Source: CADEED01 sp036274075
Lineage (GTDB): Bacteria; Pseudomonadota; Gammaproteobacteria; Steroidobacterales; Steroidobacteraceae
Direction: 5' to 3'
DNA length: 64,000 nt
NCBI GenBank assembly: GCA_036274075.1
Contig: DASUGK010000006.1
Coordinates: 1-64,000, forward strand
Positions 46,221 to 55,533 of the stretch are shown in pieces. The stretch's first letter is position 1. Every line of letters begins with the position of its first letter. The translations under genes were made by a program, and so were the position numbers. The notes below the pieces were generated by a model. It saw only the letters and a program-made list of their open reading frames with translations. It was not told where the DNA came from and did not search any database.

Positions 46221-47235
46221 GCTGCTGCTGGTATTCGCCGGCCTGCTGCTCGTCGCCGTCGCCGCGGCGGCTATCTACTGGCAGCGCAGCAACGCCATGA
46301 TGCGCGCTCCCGGTCCGCATGCGCAGGCCTTGCAGCTGCAGGTGCCGCCGGGAGCCACGGTGCGCGCGGTGCTGGCGGAGCTCGACAGCCGCGGCGCACT
46401 CGCGGACCGCCGTGGAGTGGAATTGCAGTTGCGCCTGCGCGGCACGCCGCAGGTCAAGACCGGCAGGTACGAAATCCCCGCGCACGCCAGCCCCGAACAG
46501 ATCCTGCAGCAACTGGCCGAGGGCCGCGTACTGCTCGAAACCCTGACCGTGGTCGAAGGCTGGACCTTCGGCGACATGCGCCGCGTCGTCGAGGCGCACC
46601 CCGGCATCAAGGCCACGCTGCGCGGCAAGAGCACGGCCCAGTTCATGGAGGCCATCGGGCACGCGGGTGAACATCCCGAAGGCCGTTTCTTCCCGGACAC
46701 CTACCGCTTCGCGGCGGGAACCACCGACCGCGACCTGTTCGCGCTGGCCTATCGCAAGATGTCCGAGGCGCTGGAGGAGGCGTGGTCGCGGCGCGCCGCC
46801 GGACTGCCGCTCGGCAATGCCTATGAAGCGCTCACGCTGGCGTCGATAGTCGAAAAGGAAACGGGCCTCGCCAGCGAGCGTCCGCGCATCGCCGGCGTCT
46901 TCATCACGCGCCTGCGTCGGCACATGCGCCTGCAGACCGATCCCACGGTGATCTACGGCCTGGGTGAGACCTACGACGGCAACATCCGCAAGCGCGACCT
47001 GCAGACCGATACGCCATACAACACGTACACGCGCGCCGGCCTGCCGCCCACGCCCATCGCGCTGCCGTCACGCGAAGCCCTCGACGCCGTGGTGAATCCG
47101 CTCGAGACGGGCGATATCTTTTTCGTCGCCACCGGACTCGGCGATGGATCCCACGTGTTCTCGGCCACGCTCGAAGAGCACAATGCCGCGATCGCCCGTT
47201 TACTGGCACGACAGAGAGGCAACAGGACGCCATGA
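46213..47235 (+). CDS. mltG: endolytic murein transglycosylase
   Basis: MltG cleaves nascent peptidoglycan strands. From ATG 46213 it is 340 residues: membrane helix LLLVFAGLLLVAVAAAAIYW at the N terminus, LysM-like part, and YceG domain with catalytic Glu in LASIVEKETG, then VFITRLRRHMRLQTDPTVIYG and LPPTPIALPSREAL. An in-frame upstream start (TTG) would add 11 residues inside pabC. The 4-base overlap with tmk follows. Confidence 0.94.
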   Translation: MRKLLLVFAGLLLVAVAAAAIYWQRSNAMMRAPGPHAQALQLQVPPGATVRAVLAELDSRGALADRRGVELQLRLRGTPQVKTGRYEIPAHASPEQILQQLAEGRVLLETLTVVEGWTFGDMRRVVEAHPGIKATLRGKSTAQFMEAIGHAGEHPEGRFFPDTYRFAAGTTDRDLFALAYRKMSEALEEAWSRRAAGLPLGNAYEALTLASIVEKETGLASERPRIAGVFITRLRRHMRLQTDPTVIYGLGETYDGNIRKRDLQTDTPYNTYTRAGLPPTPIALPSREALDAVVNPLETGDIFFVATGLGDGSHVFSATLEEHNAAIARLLARQRGNRTP

Positions 47236-47879
47236 CCCAGGCCCGCTTCATCACGCTCGAAGGAATCGAAGGCGCGGGCAAGACCACGGTGGCGGATCGC
47301 ATCACGCAGTCGCTGCGCTCGCGCGGCATCACGCTGCACGCCACGCGTGAACCCGGCGGCACCAAGGTGGCGGAGCGCATCCGCGCGCTGGTGCTGGACC
47401 GCGGCGAGGAACTCATCAGCCCCACGGCCGAAACGCTGCTCATGTTCGGCGCGCGCCAGGTGCACGTCGACAATCTCATCCGGCCGGCGCTGGCGCGCGG
47501 CGAATGGGTGTTGTGCGATCGCTTCACCGACGCCACGCATGCGTACCAGGGCGGCGGCCGGGGAGTGGACCGCGCGCTCATCGAACATCTCGCCAGGGCG
47601 GTGCACGGCGACCTGCAGCCGGATTGCACGCTGCTGCTCGACGTGCCGGTGCGCGTGGGCCTCGAACGCATGCAGGCACGGCGTGGCGCCATCGACCGCT
47701 TCGAAGTCGAATCGGCGCAATTCTTCGACCGCGTACGCAATCGCTACCTCGAACTCGCGCGCACGTCGCCCAAGCGCTTCCGCATCATCGACGCCACGCA
47801 GGATCTCGACATGGTCTGCAATGCCGCGATCAACGCGCTGGAAGAGGCGCTCGGCCTGCCGCCGGTGAGTACGCGATGA
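47232..47879 (+). CDS. tmk: thymidylate kinase
   Basis: Phosphorylates dTMP to dTDP. 215 residues with P-loop FITLEGIEGAGKTTVADRI, the DR(F/Y) motif CDRFTDATHAYQGGGRG, ATREPGGTKVAERIR, and the LID region RRGAIDRFE. ATGA overlaps join it to mltG and holB. Confidence 0.96.
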   Translation: MTQARFITLEGIEGAGKTTVADRITQSLRSRGITLHATREPGGTKVAERIRALVLDRGEELISPTAETLLMFGARQVHVDNLIRPALARGEWVLCDRFTDATHAYQGGGRGVDRALIEHLARAVHGDLQPDCTLLLDVPVRVGLERMQARRGAIDRFEVESAQFFDRVRNRYLELARTSPKRFRIIDATQDLDMVCNAAINALEEALGLPPVSTR

Positions 47880-48838
47880 GCTCGAAGCCGTTGCCCGAGT
47901 GGTTCCGTCCCGCCTGCCAGGAAGTGGAGGCGGCTTTCGCCGCCGGCCGCCTCACACACGGCATCCTCATCCACGAGGATCCGGGCGCGGGCGGACTGGA
48001 GCTTGCGCGCTGGATCGCGCAGCGCCTGAATTGCCAGGACGCAAAACGCGCGCCCTGCGGCGAATGCCAGCAGTGCCAGTGGATCGCCACCGACCAGCAT
48101 CCCGACGTCGCGCGCCTGTCGCCGCTGGAGGACTCGCAGTACATCCTCACGGAAGCGGTGCGCGACCTCATCTCCGAGTTGTGGCTGACATCGCACGGGC
48201 GCGGCTACAAGGTGGCGGTGATCTCACCCGCGGATACTTTGTACGCCAACGCCGCCCATTCGCTGCTCAAGACACTCGAGGAGCCTCCGGCGCGCACACT
48301 GCTGCTGCTGGTCACGAGCCAGCCTTCGCGGCTGCTGGCGACGATCCGCAGCCGTTGCTCCCGGCTGCGCCTCAAGGGCCCGAGCCGCCAGGAGGCGGCG
48401 AGTTTCCTCGAGTCCGCGCGCGGACCCGGCCCGTGGGACGAGGCGCTCGCGGCCACGGGCGCCGGACCCTTCGCGCTGCTGGATACCGATCCGGTCGCGC
48501 TGGCCAAGCTGCGCCAGGACACGCTCAGCACCATAGGGGACATCGGCAGCGGCAAGATCCAGCCGCCGGGCGTCGCAGAACGCTGGGCCGACCGCAGCCA
48601 CGCGAAGGACCTGCCGGTGCGCCTGGCCTGCCTTGAGATCTGGGTCACAGATCGCATCCGGGAAACTGCGTCAATCCGCGACGCAACTCACTTGTCAGGG
48701 CACGGCAGGCCATCGAATATATGTCGCCTGTTCGAACTCTCCGACGCCATCCGCGACATGCGCAAGCTCTCCCTGACATCGATCAACAAGGCCATGGCGG
48801 TCGAATCGCTGCTGTGGCGCTGGGCGGCGCGGCCGTGA
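47876..48838 (+). CDS. holB: DNA polymerase III delta prime subunit
   Basis: Clamp-loader subunit, 320 residues from ATG 47876. It has the AAA+ fold with an inactive P-loop, the zinc-binding cysteines CGECQQC (about 61-67), TLYANAAHSLLKTLEEPPA, and the sensor-1 region TSQPSRLLATIRSRC. Longer in-frame readings to the left overlap tmk and are ignored. The pilZ start overlaps its stop (GTGA). Confidence 0.94.
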   Translation: MSSKPLPEWFRPACQEVEAAFAAGRLTHGILIHEDPGAGGLELARWIAQRLNCQDAKRAPCGECQQCQWIATDQHPDVARLSPLEDSQYILTEAVRDLISELWLTSHGRGYKVAVISPADTLYANAAHSLLKTLEEPPARTLLLLVTSQPSRLLATIRSRCSRLRLKGPSRQEAASFLESARGPGPWDEALAATGAGPFALLDTDPVALAKLRQDTLSTIGDIGSGKIQPPGVAERWADRSHAKDLPVRLACLEIWVTDRIRETASIRDATHLSGHGRPSNICRLFELSDAIRDMRKLSLTSINKAMAVESLLWRWAARP

Positions 48839-49200
48839 GTGAAAGAACGGGACGCACCGGCGCCAACAAGCCGGGCCTGCTGACGCTCACCATCAAGGAC
48901 AAGAGCGCGCTGTACCTGGCCTACATGCCGTTCGTGAAGAACGGCGGCCTGTTCATCCCGACCAACAGCAATTACCGCCTCGGCGACGAGGTGTTCATGC
49001 TGCTCAACCTCATGGGCGAGGACGAGAAGCTGCCGGTGGCGGGACGCGTGATCTGGCTGACGCCCAAGGGCGCGCAGGGCAAGCGCACCGCCGGCATCGG
49101 CGTGCAGTTCTCCGACCAGGACCGCGGGCAGACGCAGAAGAAGATAGAGACCTACCTGGCCGGCGCGCTCGCCGGCGACAAGGCCACGCACACCATGTAG
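48835..49200 (+). CDS. pilZ: PilZ-domain type IV pilus protein
   Basis: A 121-residue PilZ domain. It ends a holB-linked cluster, as in Pseudomonas and Xanthomonas, where PilZ is needed for type IV pilus assembly. Motifs include LFIPTNSNYRLGDEVFMLLNL and VAGRVIWLTP. The c-di-GMP-binding RxxxR is not evident at the N terminus (SERTGRTGANKPG), consistent with the non-binding PilZ founder type. GTG start in the holB stop. Confidence 0.88.
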   Translation: MSERTGRTGANKPGLLTLTIKDKSALYLAYMPFVKNGGLFIPTNSNYRLGDEVFMLLNLMGEDEKLPVAGRVIWLTPKGAQGKRTAGIGVQFSDQDRGQTQKKIETYLAGALAGDKATHTM

Positions 49201-49258
49201 CAACGGGCCGCGCCGGCCTGTTTGCATTCTGCTTCGTTTCGAGTAGCGTCGCGCGCGC

Positions 49259-51001
49259 GTGAATCGAAAGCCGCTGCCTTCCACGAATCCGTCGAATCGT
49301 CTCCTGCCTGGCCTCCAGGTGCTGCGCACCTACCAGCCGAAGTGGTTCGCGAAGGACGTGGCGGCCGGCCTCGTGCTCACCGCCATGCTCGTGCCCGTCG
49401 GCATTGCCTATGCGCAGGCCTCGGGACTGCCCGGGATCCACGGGCTGTACGCCACCATCGTGCCGCTGCTCGTGTACGCGCTCGTGGGACCCAGCCGGAT
49501 CCTGGTGCTGGGCCCGGACTCGGCACTGGCGGCCATCATCCTGTCGGTGGTGCTGCCGCTCTCGGCCGGCGATCCGCAGCGCGCCGTGGTGATCGCGGGC
49601 GCGATGGCCGTGGTGTCCGGCCTGGTGTGCATCCTGATTGGCGCCCTGAAGCTGGGATTCATCACCGAATTGCTGTCCAAGCCCATCCGTTATGGGTACA
49701 TGAACGGGATCGCGCTCACCGTGCTCATCAGCCAGCTGCCCAAGCTGTTCGGCTTTTCGATCGAGAACGCCGGGTTCCTCGAGGACATCGCGCTCATCTT
49801 CAAGGCCATCGCCAATGGCCAGGCCAACTGGGCGGCATTCGCAGTGGGCGCGGCGACACTCGCGGCCATCCAGTTGCTCAAACGGTTCAAGCGGCTTCCC
49901 GGGTTGCTGCTGGCCGTCGTGGCCGCGACGATCGTCGTCGGCGCGTGGAACCTCGACGTCACGCAGGGTGTGCAGGTACTCGGTCCGCTGCCGCACGGAT
50001 TGCCGGAGTTCGCCTTGCCGCTGATCAGCTACGCCGACCTGGGCGCGGTGACCGTCGGCGGCTGCGCGGTCGCCATGGTGTCGTTCGCCGATACCAGCGT
50101 CCTGTCGCGGACCTACGCGGCCAAACTACACCGGCCCGTGGATCCCAACCAGGAGATGATCGGCCTGGGCGCCGCCAATTTCGCCGCCGGGTTCTTCCAG
50201 GGATTTCCGGTCAGCACCAGTTCCTCGCGCACGCCCGTGGCCGAGGCCGCCGGCGCGCAGACGCAGCTCGCGGGAGTGGTGGGCGCCGTGGCGGTGGCGT
50301 CCTTGCTGTTGCTGGCACCAAATCTGCTCGCGAAGCTGCCGAGCAGCGCGCTCGCGGCCGTGGTGATCGCCGCGGCCATCGGGCTGTTCGAGTTCGCGGA
50401 CCTGCGCCGCATCCTGCGCATCCAGGCGTGGGAGTTCTGGCTGTCCATGGCCTGCTTCGCGGGGGTCGCGGTCTTCGGCGTGGTCCGCGGCATCGGGATT
50501 GCGGTGGTCATCGCCGTCATCGAGTTCCTCTGGGACGGCTGGCGCCCGCACCACGCCATACTGGGCCGCGTCGAAGGCATACGCGGCTTTCACGACACCA
50601 AGCGTTACCCGAACGCGCGCCGCATACCCGGGCTGGTGCTGTTCCGCTGGGACGCGCCGCTGTTCTTCGCCAACGCCGAACTCTTCCACCAGACCGTGCT
50701 GGAGGCGATCGAGGAGTCACCGACCGAGGTGCAGAGGATCGTCATCACCGCCGAACCCGTGACCAGCATCGACGTCACCTCCGCCGACATGCTCGGCCTG
50801 CTCGAGCGTCAGCTGAAGGAGTCCGGCATCGAGCTGCACTTCGCGGAAATGAAGGACCCGGTCCTGGACAAGCTGAAGCGATTCGAGCTGTTCGGCCGGT
50901 TCGGCGAACGCAGTTTCCATCCGACCATCGGTGCCGCGGTCGATGCCTATCTTTCGGACTACGACGTGGACTGGAAATCCGAAGGAATCATCACCGAGTA
51001 G
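49259..51001 (+). CDS. SulP-family anion transporter with STAS domain
   Basis: A 580-residue transporter from GTG. Residues about 30-430 form the SulP membrane domain: AGLVLTAMLVPVGIAYAQASG, SKPIRYGYMNGIALTVLIS, and GFPVSTSSSRTPVAEAAGA. A cytoplasmic STAS domain (about 450-560) has VLFRWDAPLFFANAELF and ITAEPVTSIDVTSADMLG. SulP members carry sulfate, bicarbonate or other anions; the substrate is undetermined. It converges on the cyclic-nucleotide/rhodanese gene two bases away. Confidence 0.9.
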   Translation: MNRKPLPSTNPSNRLLPGLQVLRTYQPKWFAKDVAAGLVLTAMLVPVGIAYAQASGLPGIHGLYATIVPLLVYALVGPSRILVLGPDSALAAIILSVVLPLSAGDPQRAVVIAGAMAVVSGLVCILIGALKLGFITELLSKPIRYGYMNGIALTVLISQLPKLFGFSIENAGFLEDIALIFKAIANGQANWAAFAVGAATLAAIQLLKRFKRLPGLLLAVVAATIVVGAWNLDVTQGVQVLGPLPHGLPEFALPLISYADLGAVTVGGCAVAMVSFADTSVLSRTYAAKLHRPVDPNQEMIGLGAANFAAGFFQGFPVSTSSSRTPVAEAAGAQTQLAGVVGAVAVASLLLLAPNLLAKLPSSALAAVVIAAAIGLFEFADLRRILRIQAWEFWLSMACFAGVAVFGVVRGIGIAVVIAVIEFLWDGWRPHHAILGRVEGIRGFHDTKRYPNARRIPGLVLFRWDAPLFFANAELFHQTVLEAIEESPTEVQRIVITAEPVTSIDVTSADMLGLLERQLKESGIELHFAEMKDPVLDKLKRFELFGRFGERSFHPTIGAAVDAYLSDYDVDWKSEGIITE

Positions 51002-51003
51002 CG

Positions 51004-52077
51004 TCAGCCGGGCCGGCGCATCGGCAGCGACGAGGTCGTGATGCCGCCCTTGAGCACGTACGCGTCGAAGCCGCGCTCGGAGAGGATGAACGCGGCGGCG
51101 GAGGAGCGCCGGCCGGTGTCGCAGACCACCACGTAGGGCGTCTTGCGATCGAGCGCATTGAGCTTGAGCCGCACGAAATACAGCGGGATGTTGATCGAAC
51201 CCTCGAGCGCCAGGTTCTGGTACTCGGACGGCAGGCGCACGTCGAGCCACACGCCCTTGTTCTGCACGATCTTGAGCGCCTGCTGCTCGTCCACCCAACG
51301 CAGCAGCGGCTCGTGCATGAGGTCGCGGAAATCCTGCTTGTTGAGCCGCATGAGCACGCCGTCGGAAAGCATGGTGACGGTGGCATTGCGCTTGGCCTCG
51401 GCGATCAGCGCCTCTTCGCCGAAGGTCTCGCCCACGCCGAGCTCGGCGAGCTTGATGCCCTTCTGGTTGAGCGGCGATTCACGCGTGACCAGGCACTTGC
51501 CCTGCACGATGGCGTAGAAGTAGTCACCCTCGTCACCCTGCTTGATGACCACTTCGCCGGCACGGTACAGCTGCCGGTTCATGCGCATGAAGATGGCCTG
51601 CAGATTGGCGGGCGGGATGCGATGGAAGGCCTTGGTCTGCAGCAGCGTGGTCATCCAGTCGCTGTCGTCCGAACTCGCGCCGAAGGTGGCCTGCAACTCG
51701 CCGACCTCGTAGCTGCCGGTCTGGTCCCAGGTGATCATCACGTCGAGCAGGTCGGCGTCGATGGCCAGGTAGTCCACGTCTTCCACCGCGCGCGCGGTGA
51801 CCTTGCGCGGCACGCTCTGGTTGAGCGGCGCGCGCGCGTCGGCGCTGCCGCCCTCGATCATGCCGATGGTGCGGCCGTTCTCGCTGAGCTCCACCATGCC
51901 GCTGATGACCCAGATGGTGCGCTTGTCGGAATCGCCTTCCTTGAACAGGGTGCGGCCGGCGGTGATCTGCTTGACGGTGACCTTCTTGGCGAGCGCGTGC
52001 AGGTTCTCCCGCTTCATTCCTTCGAGCGGGGTCAGGGAGCGCAGCAGTTCTACGCTGACTTCACGGGGATCGGACAT
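51004..52077 (-). CDS. cyclic-nucleotide-binding and rhodanese protein
   Basis: A 357-residue cytosolic regulator-like protein with three parts: a degenerate cNMP-binding domain (about 15-140), a second cNMP-binding domain (about 150-250) with the phosphate-binding cassette VGETFGEEALIAEAKRNATV, and a rhodanese domain (about 255-350) with active loop CDTGRRSS. No DNA-binding HTH follows, so it is not a CRP. The Cys is present, so thiosulfate or persulfide chemistry controlled by a nucleotide is plausible. It converges on the SulP gene. Confidence 0.9.
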   Translation of the reverse strand: MSDPREVSVELLRSLTPLEGMKRENLHALAKKVTVKQITAGRTLFKEGDSDKRTIWVISGMVELSENGRTIGMIEGGSADARAPLNQSVPRKVTARAVEDVDYLAIDADLLDVMITWDQTGSYEVGELQATFGASSDDSDWMTTLLQTKAFHRIPPANLQAIFMRMNRQLYRAGEVVIKQGDEGDYFYAIVQGKCLVTRESPLNQKGIKLAELGVGETFGEEALIAEAKRNATVTMLSDGVLMRLNKQDFRDLMHEPLLRWVDEQQALKIVQNKGVWLDVRLPSEYQNLALEGSINIPLYFVRLKLNALDRKTPYVVVCDTGRRSSAAAFILSERGFDAYVLKGGITTSSLPMRRPG

Positions 52078-52108
52078 GGCTCGATGCTAACACGCCACCT
52101 GTCGTGCC

Positions 52109-54154
52109 TCAGGCGCCGGCGCGAAGTTCCGACCATCCCTCGTCGGGCGTGAACCTCGGGCCATGTGCGCGCGCGAGATCCGTCAGTCGCGCCACCACGG
52201 CGTCGACGCCACGCTTGCGAGCGTAGGTGAGCGGGCCACCGCGGAAAGGGGCGAATCCCGAGCCGAAAATGACGCCAGCGTCGATGAGATCGGCGTCCGC
52301 GACGATCCTTTCGCGCAACACCGCGGCGCATTCGTTGGCGAGAGCGAGGATCAGCCGGTCCTCGAGATCGGCCGGCGGCGGCGCGGGTTTCGCCGAGGAT
52401 TTCACCGCCTTGCCATCCTTCCAGACGTAGAAACCTTCGCCACTCTTGCGTCCGAGCTTCTTGGCGGCGATCAGTGCGTCGAGGCGAGAGGTGTCGGGTT
52501 TCTGCTTGCCGAGTGCGCCGCTGACGATGTCGCCCACGTGTTTGCACACGTCGAGTCCGACCACGTCGGCCAGTTCCACGGGCCCCATGGGCATGCCGTA
52601 ACGCAACGCGGCTTCGTCGATGGTCTCGATCGGGATGCCGTCCTGCAGCGCGAACATGGCCTCGTAGAGATACGGCACCAGCACGCGGTTCACGAGGAAG
52701 CCGGGCGCGCTCTTGCACGGCAGCGGCAGCTTGTCGATGCGCCGCGTGAACGCGATGGCCTTCTGCACCGCGTCTTCGCTGGTGGCTTCACCGCGCACGA
52801 TTTCCACCAGCGGCATCTGCGCCACTGGGTTGAAGAAGTGGATGCCGACCAGGCGGCCCGGATCGGGCAGGTTGTCGTCGAGCTGCTCGAGCATGATCGA
52901 CGAGGTATTCGACGCCAGGATGGCGTTGTCATTCATGCGCGGCTCGAGCCGTGCGAACAGCTCGTGCTTGGCCTTGACGTCCTCGAAGATGGCCTCGATG
53001 ACCACGTCGGCGCCGGGCACGCCATCTCCCGCCACGTCGGCGGTGATGCGCGTCATGAGCTCGGCCGCCTTGCCGGGGTCCTTGTAGCGTTTCTCGAATC
53101 CTTCGCGCGCGCGCACCAGGGCCGGCTGGATGAATTTCAGCTCGCGATCCTGCAGCGTCACGTTCAGGCCGCGTTGCGCGCACCAGGCGGCGATGTCACC
53201 GCCCATGACTCCGGCTCCCACCACGTGCACCCGAGCCAGCGGTACCTTGGCCTTGCCACCGAGGTTTTTGAGGCGATCCTGCAGCAGGAACACGCGCACC
53301 AGGTTGCGCGAGGTCTCGCCGACCATGAGCCGCGCGATGGATTGCGCCTCGGCGACGTAGGCCCGTTCACCGCGCGCGCCATACCGGCTCCACAAGTCGA
53401 TGATGGCGTATGGCGACGGATAGTGTTCCGGCCGCGCGCGACCGCGCACTTGTGCCAGCAATTGCCGGCGGACCACGCGGCGCAACAGCGGCAGCGACAG
53501 GATGCGGTCGAGCAGCGGCGCCTTGCGCGGCTTCGGCTGGCGCGCGATGAGCTCGCGCGCGGCGGCCTCGGCGTCCGCGGGAAACACCAGCCGGTCGACG
53601 AAGCCGGCACGCCGCGCCTGGTCGGCCCGCAGGGCCTTGCCGGTGAGCATCATCTGCATGGCCGCTCGCACGCCGCCGATGCGCACCGCTCGCACCGTGC
53701 CGCCGAAGCCCGGGTGGATGCCCAGCATCACCTCGGGCAGGCCCACCGAAAAGTTGTCACCCTTGATGCCCACGCGATACCGGCAGGCCAGCGCGAGCTC
53801 GAAGCCGCCGCCGAGCGCAAATCCATGGATGATGGCCACCGTGGGGCAGGGCAGCGCCTCGAGGGCATCGAGGATCTTCTGCGCGCCGCGCACCATCTCC
53901 ACGCCCTGCGCCTCGTTCTCGAGCGCCACGAACTCCTTGACGTCGGCGCCGGCGACGAACCCGCTCTTCTTGGCGGAGCGGATCACCAGGCCGCGCAGCT
54001 TCGTCGACGCCAGCGTCTTCAGGTGCGAGTCGAGCTCCAGCAGCGCATCACGCGACAGGACATTGGTGGAGGTACCGGGCTTGTCGAACGTGAGCCAGGC
54101 AATGCCATCGGCATCGACTTCACGGGCCCAGGCGGCCGGGGCGGAACTGTTCAT
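52109..54154 (-). CDS. FadB/FadJ-like enoyl-CoA hydratase/3-hydroxyacyl-CoA dehydrogenase
   Basis: A 681-residue beta-oxidation enzyme. The N-terminal crotonase domain (1-190) has both catalytic Glu residues in GFALGGGFELALACRY and GLPEVMLGIHPGFGG. The NAD-binding dehydrogenase part begins near 300 with VHVVGAGVMGGDIAAWCA and has His in GIHFFNPVAQMPLVEIV. It ends with FRGGPLTYARKRG. No thiolase partner gene (fadA) follows it directly; a different thiolase lies near 63 kb. Closer to FadJ-type short enzymes (about 680-715 residues) than a full FadB by length. Confidence 0.92.
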   Translation of the reverse strand: MNSSAPAAWAREVDADGIAWLTFDKPGTSTNVLSRDALLELDSHLKTLASTKLRGLVIRSAKKSGFVAGADVKEFVALENEAQGVEMVRGAQKILDALEALPCPTVAIIHGFALGGGFELALACRYRVGIKGDNFSVGLPEVMLGIHPGFGGTVRAVRIGGVRAAMQMMLTGKALRADQARRAGFVDRLVFPADAEAAARELIARQPKPRKAPLLDRILSLPLLRRVVRRQLLAQVRGRARPEHYPSPYAIIDLWSRYGARGERAYVAEAQSIARLMVGETSRNLVRVFLLQDRLKNLGGKAKVPLARVHVVGAGVMGGDIAAWCAQRGLNVTLQDRELKFIQPALVRAREGFEKRYKDPGKAAELMTRITADVAGDGVPGADVVIEAIFEDVKAKHELFARLEPRMNDNAILASNTSSIMLEQLDDNLPDPGRLVGIHFFNPVAQMPLVEIVRGEATSEDAVQKAIAFTRRIDKLPLPCKSAPGFLVNRVLVPYLYEAMFALQDGIPIETIDEAALRYGMPMGPVELADVVGLDVCKHVGDIVSGALGKQKPDTSRLDALIAAKKLGRKSGEGFYVWKDGKAVKSSAKPAPPPADLEDRLILALANECAAVLRERIVADADLIDAGVIFGSGFAPFRGGPLTYARKRGVDAVVARLTDLARAHGPRFTPDEGWSELRAGA

Positions 54155-54164
54155 GGCATCGAAC

Positions 54165-54929
54165 CTAGGCTACTGCGGTCTGCGACGCCACTGCGCCGCG
54201 GACATTGAAGTCGCAGAGGATGGGACGGTGATCCGAAAAGCGTACGTCCGGCACCTGGAAGTTGGTGACCTCGATCTCCTTGCTGACCAGCACGAAGTCG
54301 AGCTCGATGCGCGGGATACGCGCCGGGAAGGAAGGCAGGTTCTTCTCGTTGGCGCTGCGCAGGCCGGCCGCGCGCATGAACAGGTAGATTTCGTGCGTGC
54401 CCCAGAAGGTGTTGAAGTCCCCGGTCACGATCACCGGCTTGTGCGACTTGATGATGAGGTCGTGCAGGTAGCGTAGCTGGTATTGCCGCTGGCGGTATTT
54501 CAGGGCCAGGTGCACGAGGAAGATGCACACATTGTCGAGCTCGAGCTCGATGATGAGCCGCTTGATGCCGGTGTCGAAGTAATGGAAGCGCTCGCCCTCG
54601 ACGCGCGGCGCGGCCAGGAACGCGTTGCCCTGCTTGCGCACGATGGGCATGAGGTTGTTGATCGAGCTCTTGCCGTACTTGCACTCGTAGGTGCTGTAAT
54701 GGCCGAGCGACTCGGCGATGTGTTCGGCCTGGTTGAGCATGCCGCTGCGGACCGAGCCGATGTCCACCTCGATGAGCCCGACGATGTCGGGATCCTGTTC
54801 CTTCACGAAGCTCGTGATGTTGTCGAGCACCCTGCGGCTGGATCGCAGATACCCCGCGCCCGGGAACGGCAGGTGGAAAGCCGGACCCGTGCCCGTGGCA
54901 TAACGAATGTTGTAGACAAGCAGGCGCAA
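54165..54929 (-). CDS. endonuclease/exonuclease/phosphatase family protein
   Basis: A 254-residue EEP-fold phosphohydrolase. Motifs: VYNIRYATG near the start, the metal Glu in VGLIEVDIGS, ERFHYFDTGIKRLIIELE, GDFNTFWG, ELDFVLVS and FSDHRPI. It could act on nucleic acid, phosphoinositide-like lipids or a small phosphodiester; no signal peptide is seen. The start is TTG, matching the usual EEP opening RLLVYNIR, without a clear Shine-Dalgarno. It is divergent from a TIR-like gene 95 bases away. Confidence 0.82.
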   Translation of the reverse strand: MRLLVYNIRYATGTGPAFHLPFPGAGYLRSSRRVLDNITSFVKEQDPDIVGLIEVDIGSVRSGMLNQAEHIAESLGHYSTYECKYGKSSINNLMPIVRKQGNAFLAAPRVEGERFHYFDTGIKRLIIELELDNVCIFLVHLALKYRQRQYQLRYLHDLIIKSHKPVIVTGDFNTFWGTHEIYLFMRAAGLRSANEKNLPSFPARIPRIELDFVLVSKEIEVTNFQVPDVRFSDHRPILCDFNVRGAVASQTAVA

Positions 54930-55024
54930 GGGGATGGGATGCTATCGTTGCGGCGCACAAATGTGGAGTGGGCGCCAGCGTAGGGGACTAAACTACACTC
55001 AGGCAACGCTCTGGATCGGTCGTC

Positions 55025-55477
55025 ATGTCACAAAACAATCCAATTCGATTGTTCGTCACGCATGCGTGGGAGACCTCCGACGAGTATCTGCGGATATTCG
55101 AATACCTGGAGAGCGCGCGGAACTTCTTCTACAAGAATTCTTCCGCGCCCGACAAGGCGCCCGCGGGAGGCAAGGAGGCCGACCGGGAAGAGTGGCGCAA
55201 GCAGATCGCGCCGGCCGAATGTGTGATTGCCCTTCCGGGTTTGTACCGGCAAAAGGCCGATGAATTGTTGTTCCAGATGACCTTCGCCAAGGCTTCCGAC
55301 AAGCCCGTCATCCTCATGAAGCCCTTTGGCGCCAACCAGGTGCTGCCCACGGCGATCACGTCGCTCTCGGACCAGGTGGTCGACTGGGACGGGCGCGCGC
55401 TGGTCGATGCCATCAAGGCGCAGGCGCGCCACGAAGAGTCCCAGCGCTGGGACACCATCGAGTTCAAGCTGGACTAG
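55025..55477 (+). CDS. TIR-like (ThsB/MTH538-type) domain protein
   Basis: A 150-residue cytosolic protein. The opening IRLFVTHAWETSDEYLRIFEYLES, seen in two parts, with the block ECVIALPGLYRQKADELLFQM and PVILMKPFG, fits the TIR-like fold of the MTH538/ThsB group. A candidate acidic residue is in EEWRKQIAPAE. In Thoeris defence ThsB makes a signalling nucleotide, but no ThsA or Sir2 partner is seen here. Family call is by pattern recognition and needs a profile search. No close neighbour in the same direction. Confidence 0.6.
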   Translation: MSQNNPIRLFVTHAWETSDEYLRIFEYLESARNFFYKNSSAPDKAPAGGKEADREEWRKQIAPAECVIALPGLYRQKADELLFQMTFAKASDKPVILMKPFGANQVLPTAITSLSDQVVDWDGRALVDAIKAQARHEESQRWDTIEFKLD

Positions 55478-55533
55478 CTAACTATCGCGCGCGTATCGCC
55501 GCGCATCGTCCGCGCGGGGCGCGGGCGCGAGGT

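Noticed and set aside
52163..54208. Long open frame on the plus strand opposite the FadB-like gene
   Set aside because: Mirror of the real gene; His/Asp-rich composition, no motif. The minus-strand frame has clear catalytic residues.
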